This document shows positions 1-5,079 of a stretch of 7,423 bases of DNA, piece after piece (position 1 is the stretch's first letter; the number at the start of each line of letters is the position of its first letter). Both the position numbers and the translations under genes were made by a program. Source of the stretch: Acetobacteraceae bacterium (lineage in GTDB: Bacteria > Pseudomonadota > Alphaproteobacteria > Acetobacterales > Acetobacteraceae); contig CANJSR010000242.1 of the NCBI GenBank assembly GCA_947476855.1, positions 1 through 7,423 of the forward strand, in the 5' to 3' direction. The notes beneath the pieces were generated by a model that saw only the letters and a list, made by a program, of their open reading frames with translations, had not been told where the DNA came from and did no database searches.

Positions 1-1
1 G

Positions 2-1072
2 GTGAAGCGCATGAGCAGCGGGCTGGATGGCGTCGTCGCCGACGAAACGATCCTGAGCCACACGGACCGGAACAACGGCATGGTCTGGGTGCGCGGCCAC
101 GACCTGCCCGACCTGGTCGCCAACCATGGGTATGAGGGCATGGTTGCCCTGCTGTGGGACGGCTTCGCGGGGGAGGGCCTGACGCGGGCGGGGATGACCG
201 CCGCCCTCGGCCAGGCGCGCGCCGCCGCGTTCGGGGACCTGCCACGCTGGATGCCGCTCGCCCAGGGGCGGCCGTTGTACGAAGGTATGCGCCTCGCGTT
301 GGCCGCCCAGCCCGACACGGCGGCGCCGGCCGACCTGCTGGGGGCGCTGACCGTCGCGGTGCCGGCGCTGCTGCGGGCCGAGGCCGGGCAGCCTGCCATC
401 GCCCCCGACCCCACGCTTTCGACCGCGGGCGACCTGCTGCGGATGCTGCATGGCGCGCCCGCCTCACCCGAGATGATGGCCGCGCTCGATGTCTATTTCA
501 CCGTCATGGGGGAAAGCGGGTTGTCGGCGTCGTCCTTCACCGGGCGCTGCGTCGCCTCCACCCACGCGTCGCTGGCCGCGGCCGTGCTGGCGGCCTGGGC
601 GGCGTTCACCGGTGCGCTGCATGGCGGGGCGCCGGGGCCGACGCTCGACCTGATCGACGCGGCCGAACAGCAGGCGGACCTGACCTTCTGGCTGGAAACC
701 AAGCTGCGCGGCGGGGAACGCCTGATGGGTTTCGGCCACCGTGTCTTCAGCGGCAACGATCCGCGGGCCGAGGCGATGCGGCAGGCGCTGGACCGCATGG
801 GGCCGATGGCCGGGCGCCTCGCCTTTGCGCGCCGCCTGGAAGCCGCCGTGGCCGAGGCGATCGAGCGGGTGAAGCCCGGCCGCAAGCTGCCTCCGAATGT
901 CGAGATCATGGCCGCCCTGCTGCTGGACGCGGTGGGCATCCCCCGGCAGGGTTTCACCCCGGTCTTCGCGGTCGGACGCGCCGCCGGCTGGATCGCGCAT
1001 GCGCTGGAGCAACGAAAGACGGGTCGGATGATCCGGCCGACCTCGGCCTATGTCGGGCCGGCGATCGGGTAG
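2..1072 (+). CDS. Citrate synthase/methylcitrate synthase family protein (paralogue with altered active site)
   Basis: This family condenses an acyl-CoA with a 2-oxo acid such as oxaloacetate in the cytoplasm. The 356-residue product carries the family landmarks: GALHGGAPGP (His207), GFGHRVF followed by DPRA (His246), NVEIMAALLLDAVGIP, FTPVFAVGRAAGWIAH (318-333) and RMIRPTSAYVG. The acid that is Asp in classical GltA is Glu301. From memory, Glu here is usual in the citrate synthase/methylcitrate synthase subgroup. More striking, the substrate-binding segment normally reading like HADHE-N-AST is MGESGLSASS (169-178), so the oxaloacetate-binding His is missing. The true activity is therefore uncertain. 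The GTG at 2 forms a GTGA with a possible stop at 3-5, which would suit translational coupling to an unseen upstream gene, perhaps a paired citrate synthase. An ATG at 11 is an alternative start. Upstream sequence is cut off, so the start is provisional. Confidence 0.85.
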   Translation: MKRMSSGLDGVVADETILSHTDRNNGMVWVRGHDLPDLVANHGYEGMVALLWDGFAGEGLTRAGMTAALGQARAAAFGDLPRWMPLAQGRPLYEGMRLALAAQPDTAAPADLLGALTVAVPALLRAEAGQPAIAPDPTLSTAGDLLRMLHGAPASPEMMAALDVYFTVMGESGLSASSFTGRCVASTHASLAAAVLAAWAAFTGALHGGAPGPTLDLIDAAEQQADLTFWLETKLRGGERLMGFGHRVFSGNDPRAEAMRQALDRMGPMAGRLAFARRLEAAVAEAIERVKPGRKLPPNVEIMAALLLDAVGIPRQGFTPVFAVGRAAGWIAHALEQRKTGRMIRPTSAYVGPAIG

Positions 1073-1077
1073 GGGAG
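1072..1077 (+). promoter_or_regulatory. Shine-Dalgarno of the SGNH hydrolase gene
   Basis: GGGGAG lies 7 bases before the ATG at 1085 and shares its first base with the stop codon of the preceding citrate-synthase-family gene. It fixes the hydrolase start and argues for co-translation of the two genes from one transcript. Confidence 0.7.
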
Positions 1078-1084
1078 AGAAACA

Positions 1085-2227
1085 ATGACGGCAGAAAATT
1101 GGGTCGGAACCTGGGCGGCGACGCCCGCGCCGGCGGACGGCGTGGCGCTGAGCGCGCCGACCATCCGCATGTTCCCGCGCGTGAGCATTGGCGGCGAGAC
1201 GATCCGGGTGCGGATTTCCAACGCGCATGGCAACGACAAGCTCCGTATCGGGGCGGCGAGGGTCGCGCTGCGGGCGGGCATGGGGCCGGCGACCGTGGCG
1301 GGCACCGATCGTGTGCTGACCTTCAACGGATCGCCGTCCGCCGTGGTGCCGACCGGGTCGTTCCTGATCAGTGATCCGGTGGCGCTGACGGTCGCGCCGC
1401 TGGCGGACCTGGCGGTCAGTATCTACTTGCCTGACGAACTGCCGGCCAGTTTCGGCGTCACCGGCCGTTATGCTCGGCAGATAAACTATGTGTCTCCGCC
1501 GGGGGATTTTACCGGGGATGCGATCATACCGGCAAGCCGAGCGGTGGATGATTGGTATTTTTTGGCGGGTGTGGATGTGGTGGCGCCTGTCGGGACAGGG
1601 GGGATTGTTGCGTTCGGGGATTCGATCACGGACGGCAATATCTCCACCCACGACGCTTTTTGCCGCTGGCCGGACCAGCTCGCTCGGCGGCTGATCGCGC
1701 GGGGCGGGCGGAAGCTGGGGGTGATGAACCAGGGCCTCGGCGGGAACCGGATCCTGAACGATATCAGGGGGGAGAGCGGCGTGCGGCGGTTCGACCGCGA
1801 CGTGCTGGCCGCGCCGGGGGTGACCCACGCGATCATCGTGCTGGGGATCAACGACATCCGCAACCGCCGTGGTCTGGCGTCGGAGACGGTGACGGCGCAG
1901 GGCATGATCGACGGGCTGCGGCAGATGACGATCCGGGCGCATGCGCGCGGGATCAAGATCTTCGGCGGGACGCTCACGCCGTTTGAGAACGAAACCTTTC
2001 TCCGCGGCGCCTATACGCTGGAGGGGGAGGCGAAGCGGCTGGCCGTCAATGAATGGATCAGGGGCAGCGGCGCCTTCGACGCGGTGATTGATTTCGACGC
2101 CGAGTTGCGGGACCCGTCGCATCCGGCGCGGATGTTGCCAGTCTATGACAACGGGGATCACCTGCATCCGGGGGATATCGGGCTGAACCGGATGGGGGAT
2201 GTGATCGATCTGTCGTTGTTTGACTGA
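1085..2227 (+). CDS. SGNH/GDSL-family hydrolase, cytoplasmic, XynE-like architecture
   Basis: Probable serine esterase or acylhydrolase; the substrate is unknown. The 380-residue protein has the four SGNH blocks in order. Block I is AFGDSITDG with nucleophile Ser180. Block II is NQGLGGNRI around Gly217-Gly220. Block III is GINDI with Asn256. Block V is DHLHPGDIG, giving the Asp358/His361 pair. Residues 1-165 form a beta-rich N-terminal module (GTWAATPAP, VRISNAHG, IGAARVAL, VSIYLP) of the kind that precedes the catalytic domain in XynE-like SGNH enzymes. I see no signal peptide or membrane segment, which is unlike many secreted relatives and suggests cytoplasmic action. It begins 12 bases after the citrate-synthase-family stop with a good ribosome site, so it is probably the last gene of that operon. 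All catalytic residues are present. Confidence 0.9.
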   Translation: MTAENWVGTWAATPAPADGVALSAPTIRMFPRVSIGGETIRVRISNAHGNDKLRIGAARVALRAGMGPATVAGTDRVLTFNGSPSAVVPTGSFLISDPVALTVAPLADLAVSIYLPDELPASFGVTGRYARQINYVSPPGDFTGDAIIPASRAVDDWYFLAGVDVVAPVGTGGIVAFGDSITDGNISTHDAFCRWPDQLARRLIARGGRKLGVMNQGLGGNRILNDIRGESGVRRFDRDVLAAPGVTHAIIVLGINDIRNRRGLASETVTAQGMIDGLRQMTIRAHARGIKIFGGTLTPFENETFLRGAYTLEGEAKRLAVNEWIRGSGAFDAVIDFDAELRDPSHPARMLPVYDNGDHLHPGDIGLNRMGDVIDLSLFD

Positions 2228-2395
2228 GGCTCGACGGTTTGATCTGAAATGTCATGCGTCGTCATTTTACGACATGTTCAGGTCATCCCGCATTTTCGGC
2301 CCGTTTCTTTGCCGATGGCGGAATAACATGTTGCGCGGAGATGGCCTCGGCGTGTAAGAATTTTCTCGGAAGAATCAAATATACGCAGAGGATAA
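2228..2395. other. AT-richer intergenic spacer with a weak hairpin
   Basis: No recognisable gene. By hand count, 27 of 60 bases are G/C at 2341-2400, against 47 of 60 at 1261-1320. A weak stem (CATG-CG-TCGT at 2253-2262 against ACGACATG at 2269-2276, loop CATTTT) follows the hydrolase stop. It lacks a T tract, so I do not call it a terminator. A short open frame at 2254-2436 has no recognisable product and overlaps the Hint coding extension out of frame. A possible Shine-Dalgarno, AGAGGA, sits at 2387-2392. Confidence 0.4.
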
Positions 2396-2515
2396 CAGCG
2401 CGCAACGGCTACGTTCCTGGCGGACTTTCTGTATGAGCTTGATCCGAATGGCAACAGCGTCACCGGGAAGGTTGATGCGCTCATTGCCAACAGCGGCTCA
2501 AGTTCTGTCGAGGCC
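2396..2515 (+). other. Probable 5' coding extension of the Hint gene with no ordinary start codon
   Basis: The Hint frame is open from just after a TAA at 2393-2395. The 40 codons before the GTG at 2516 read like protein: TATFLADFLYELDPNGNSVT, then GKVDALIANSGSSSVEAV, flowing smoothly into the downstream beta-rich module. There is no ATG, GTG or TTG in this stretch. The candidate starts are ACG at 2405 (reading ACG-GCT-ACG, one base from an ATG-Ala-Thr start) and CTG at 2417 or 2429. AGAGGA at 2387-2392 is 12 bases before 2405. Either initiation is non-canonical or a former ATG has decayed. That this is coding is an inference from its amino-acid pattern. Confidence 0.5.
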
Positions 2516-3763
2516 GTGAATGACGGCGTTGTTTCGGTCGGCGAGACGTTCGACGTCACATTCTCTGACTCGGGTGTCAATGCGATTTACGGCGGCACGT
2601 ACACGTATGTCGGCTACGAGTCGTCCCTTCTCGGTCCTATCGCGGAGCGAGGTGGACAGTATTTTCTGTTTACGAACAACGGTAGCATCCCGATCGGCCA
2701 GACGCTGACCGGGTTCACGAATAACACCTTTCCGATCTGCTACGTCAAAGGTACGATGATCGCATGCCCCGACGGAGAGCGGGCGATCGAGACACTGCGG
2801 GTCGGTGAGTTTGTGCTGACCAGGAACGGCGACCGGCAGCGGATCAAGTGGATAGGCCACCGTTCCCTCGACGTGATCCGACATCCGAAGCCGGACAAGC
2901 TCCTGCCGGTTGTGATCCGTGCCGGTGCAGTCGCCGAGAATATCCCGACGCGAGATCTTCGCGTGTCACAGGATCACGCGATTTCCCTCGACGGCTGTCT
3001 CATCGCGGCTCGGCAGTTGGTGAATGGCGCGACGATCTATATTGATGGGGCACTGGACGCGGTTCACTACTACCATATTGAACTGGACGCCCACGCCCTT
3101 CTGATCGCTGACGGACTACCGGCCGAAAGCTATCTTGATACGGGCAACCGTGGCTTCTTCGCGAATGCCGGCGTGCCGATGCTGCACCCGGCCACCATGG
3201 ACGATGGTGATCTGCCGACCCGCGAAGCCGGCTCTTGCGAACCATTTGCCTACGATGAGGCACGGGTCCGTCCCGTGTGGCAGAAGCTCGCCGATCGCGC
3301 GGTCGCATTGGGCCGACTGGTACCGCGGCATCATGTGACATCTGACCCGGAGGTCCATCTTCTGGCTGACGGGCGGAGTATCAAGCCGATACATGCAAGT
3401 TCCAGCGCGGTGGTATTCGCGTTGCCAGCCGGTACCGGCGATGTGCGTTTGATGTCGCGCGCGCAGTCGCCAACCCTGGCACGGCCCTGGCTCGAAGACC
3501 GTCGGCATCTTGGCGTTGCGGTCACGAATGTTGTGCTGACACATGACGGTCATGTGTGGGAGATGCCTGTCGACCACCCTGGTCTGACCAAAGGCTGGTG
3601 GGCCGTCGAACGGGACGGAACGGCCATGTGCCGCTGGACCAATGGAGATGCGTTGATAGCGCTGCCGAAGATGGCCGGGGCAGCCCTGATGACAGTGAAT
3701 ATCGGATGCTCGATGATGTATGCCATCGATTCGGAGGAAGCCACGACACGTCGGGCAGCCTGA
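2516..3763 (+). CDS. Hint-domain (Hedgehog/intein, Hint_2-type) protein
   Basis: The function of these proteins in alphaproteobacteria is not established. Hint folds perform Cys-initiated backbone self-cleavage. Numbering from the GTG at 2516 (415 residues), residues 1-73 finish a beta-rich N-terminal module. The Hint domain spans about 74-215: CYVKGTMIACPDGERAIETL with candidate nucleophile Cys75, the segment VGEFVLTRNGDRQRIKWIG, the block-B-like SQDHAI with Ser151 and His154, and YYHIELDAHALLIADGLPAE. There is no terminal His-Asn plus Cys/Ser/Thr, so intein-type splicing is unlikely and cleavage only is the most that can be proposed. The C-terminal region (about 270-405) contains RRHLGVAV, GWWAVE and RWTNGDALIALP, which I associate from memory with Hint_2 proteins of acetic acid bacteria and relatives. 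No signal peptide is evident. The GTG has only a GAGG 2 bases upstream, and the frame continues upstream, so this start is probably too short. The gene is less GC-rich than its neighbours. Confidence 0.82.
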   Translation: MNDGVVSVGETFDVTFSDSGVNAIYGGTYTYVGYESSLLGPIAERGGQYFLFTNNGSIPIGQTLTGFTNNTFPICYVKGTMIACPDGERAIETLRVGEFVLTRNGDRQRIKWIGHRSLDVIRHPKPDKLLPVVIRAGAVAENIPTRDLRVSQDHAISLDGCLIAARQLVNGATIYIDGALDAVHYYHIELDAHALLIADGLPAESYLDTGNRGFFANAGVPMLHPATMDDGDLPTREAGSCEPFAYDEARVRPVWQKLADRAVALGRLVPRHHVTSDPEVHLLADGRSIKPIHASSSAVVFALPAGTGDVRLMSRAQSPTLARPWLEDRRHLGVAVTNVVLTHDGHVWEMPVDHPGLTKGWWAVERDGTAMCRWTNGDALIALPKMAGAALMTVNIGCSMMYAIDSEEATTRRAA

Positions 3764-4130
3764 CGCCGCAGCCGTTGATGCCCGTGCATGAGCCAGGATC
3801 GTGATGCAGGCAGAACCGCGGTGGCGGGTTTGTGATCCGTAGGATGAAGGCAGTTCAGGCGCCTGGCATCGCAGAGGCTGGGGCCCACGCGATGAGCGTT
3901 CTTCCCGTCCACGCCGCCATGAGATTGCCAGGTCCGGAGGAAACCAACCGCCGGTTCGCGGCGTGGGCGACCAGCAATCGGCACGGCCCCGAATCGTATG
4001 AGCGAATGGCAAGGCCCGCGCGCGTTCTCGGGTTTCCGTCAGGTTGATCGTGCTCCAACAACCCAGTGTCTACCGGACATTTGGTTCCACTGTGGCCTGG
4101 ACGGTGGGACTGGACATGATACGATCCCGC

Positions 4131-4152
4131 GCCGAACGCGTAGGCGTTTGGC
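4131..4152 (+). promoter_or_regulatory. Perfectly paired 9-bp hairpin in the aqpZ upstream region
   Basis: GCCGAACGC (4131-4139) pairs fully with GCGTTTGGC (4144-4152) around a GTAG loop. One pair is a G-U wobble (4134 with 4149). The wobble would be a C-A mismatch in minus-strand RNA, so the fold favours the plus strand, the same sense as aqpZ. The hairpin lies about 100 bases before the aqpZ start. No T tract follows, so a leader structure or operator is more likely than a terminator. The role is inferred. Confidence 0.45.
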
Positions 4153-4241
4153 AAGAGCGGGGAAAATTACACGAGTGGCCACCGGCTCTGTCGACGTCTC
4201 AACAACGGCTTGAGAGGCTGGCAAGGTGAGTGTGCCGAAAC

Positions 4242-4247
4242 AAGGAA
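4242..4247 (+). promoter_or_regulatory. Shine-Dalgarno of aqpZ
   Basis: AAGGAA lies 6 bases before the ATG at 4254. It lies 12 bases before the alternative ATG at 4260 and inside the frame that would start at the GTG at 4230. This decides the start in favour of 4254. Confidence 0.7.
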
Positions 4248-4253
4248 ACCGAC

Positions 4254-4943
4254 ATGGACATGAGCAGACGCCTGGGCGCTGAATTCTTCGGCACCTTCTG
4301 GTTGACCTTCGGCGGGTGCGGCAGTGCCGTCCTCGCCGCCGCCTTTCCGCAACTCGGGATCGCGTTCGCCGGCGTGGCGCTTGCCTTCGGGCTGACCGTG
4401 CTGACGATGGCCTATACGGTGGGGCACATCTCGGGCGGTCATTTCAACCCTGCGGTCACGATCGGGCTGTGGGCGGGCGGTCGTTTCAAGGCGGGCGACA
4501 TCGTTCCCTACATCATCGCGCAGGTCGTGGGCGCGATCGCGGCGGCGGCGGTGCTGTATCTGATCGCCTCCGGCAAGCCGGGCTTCGCGGTGGGCGGCTT
4601 CGCGTCGAACGGGTATGAGGCGCTGAGCCCTGGCAAGTATGGCCTGGTCGCGTGCCTGGTGATGGAGGTCGTGGCGACCTTCTTCTTCCTGATCATCATC
4701 CTGGGCAGCACGTCGTCCAAGGCGCCGGCCGGCTTCGCGCCGATCGCGATCGGGCTGGGGCTGACGCTGATCCACCTGATCTCGATCCCGGTGACGAATA
4801 CCTCGGTCAATCCGGCGCGCAGCACCGGGCCGGCGCTGTTCGCGGGTGGCGAGTACGTGGCGCAGCTTTGGCTGTTCTGGCTGGCGCCGATCGTGGGCGC
4901 GGTCCTCGCGGGCGGCGTGTCCCGCTGGTTGCAGGAGGAGTAG
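4254..4943 (+). CDS. aqpZ: Aquaporin Z, inner-membrane water channel
   Basis: This is a tetrameric inner-membrane channel of the major intrinsic protein family for rapid, selective water flow. The 229-residue product is close to the 231 residues of E. coli AqpZ. Six membrane spans and two half-helices are readable. The two signature loops are [13 protein letters not shown] (Asn65-Pro66-Ala67) and [16 protein letters not shown] (Asn186-Pro187-Ala188). The water-selective filter is complete: Phe45, His174, Thr183 and Arg189. His at 174 argues against a glycerol facilitator, which has Gly there. The N terminus ([20 protein letters not shown]) is typical of AqpZ. The gene stands alone, converges on chvG, and has its own ribosome site. 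A frame from the GTG at 4230 would add eight unlikely residues. Confidence 0.97.
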   Translation: MDMSRRLGAEFFGTFWLTFGGCGSAVLAAAFPQLGIAFAGVALAFGLTVLTMAYTVGHISGGHFNPAVTIGLWAGGRFKAGDIVPYIIAQVVGAIAAAAVLYLIASGKPGFAVGGFASNGYEALSPGKYGLVACLVMEVVATFFFLIIILGSTSSKAPAGFAPIAIGLGLTLIHLISIPVTNTSVNPARSTGPALFAGGEYVAQLWLFWLAPIVGAVLAGGVSRWLQEE

Positions 4944-4955
4944 GGGCGGCGGGGG

Positions 4956-5004
4956 CACCATCCACGATTCTCCTGTTTTCATCAGGGGAAAGTCGTGGGT
5001 GGTG
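4956..5004 (+). terminator. Long imperfect hairpin after aqpZ, probable transcript end
   Basis: The outer stem pairs 4956-4967 with 4993-5004 (12 bp). The inner stem pairs 4968-4975 with 4983-4990 (8 bp). A 2-base bulge (AG, 4991-4992) separates them, and the loop is TTTTCAT. All 20 pairs form, two as G-U wobbles (4961/4999 and 4971/4987). In minus-strand RNA both would be A-C mismatches, so the structure favours the aqpZ transcript. It lies 12 bases past the aqpZ stop. There is no T tract after it, so it may be a 3'-end-stabilising structure or a dispersed repeat rather than a classical intrinsic terminator. Confidence 0.55.
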
Positions 5005-5018
5005 GCCCTCCGGCCACC
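5001..5018. repeat. Perfect 7-bp inverted repeat overlapping the long hairpin
   Basis: GGTGGCC (5001-5007) and GGCCACC (5012-5018) are exact inverted repeats around a CTCC loop. The left arm uses bases 5001-5004, which also close the base of the preceding long hairpin, so the two cannot both form fully in one RNA. With no T tract, a role in ending either convergent transcript is only possible. Confidence 0.45.
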
Positions 5019-5079
5019 ATGACGGGGTGGCAGAAACGTGGCCACGCGCCATCACGCGCGCGGTAACCACGACTCTGAA

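Larger units (their letters stand above)
3764..4253. other. 490-base region without a recognisable gene
   Basis: Short frames occur on both strands, but none shows a family motif, a good ribosome site or a protein-like pattern. I also see no transposase fragment, tRNA or integrase. The stretch holds a 9-bp hairpin at 4131-4152, a small 6-bp hairpin at 4197-4215, and the ribosome site of aqpZ at 4242-4247. It probably contains the aqpZ promoter and leader. The rest may be decayed or acquired DNA accompanying the Hint gene. Confidence 0.5.

Noticed and set aside
464..2167. 567-codon open frame on the minus strand opposite the citrate-synthase and hydrolase genes
   Set aside because: It is rich in Arg, Pro and His with no family motif, spans two convincing plus-strand genes, and is the expected antisense shadow of high-GC coding DNA.
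2331..2358. Possible promoter for the Hint gene (TTGCGC and TGTAAG)
   Set aside because: The -10 match is poor and the pairing is not better than chance.
2254..2436. 60-codon plus-strand frame before the Hint gene
   Set aside because: No ribosome site, no recognisable pattern, and its end overlaps the Hint coding extension in another frame.
2738..3163. Intein inserted in a host protein
   Set aside because: No splice-completing His-Asn plus Cys/Ser/Thr, no homing endonuclease, and the flanks are not halves of a recognisable host protein.
3814..3830. Small bulged hairpin (AACCGC with GCGGGTT) after the Hint gene, considered as its terminator
   Set aside because: The stem is short and bulged and only a brief TTT follows; too weak to call.
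3116..4012. 298-codon open frame on the minus strand opposite the Hint gene
   Set aside because: No recognisable motif or ribosome site; the plus-strand Hint protein explains the region.
3998..4229. Transposase or insertion-sequence remnant between the Hint gene and aqpZ
   Set aside because: Translations of both strands show no transposase motif, and I found no terminal repeat pair or target duplication.
4167..5045. 292-codon open frame on the minus strand opposite aqpZ
   Set aside because: Low-complexity Arg/Gln/Asp-rich translation typical of an antisense shadow; aqpZ is certain on the other strand.
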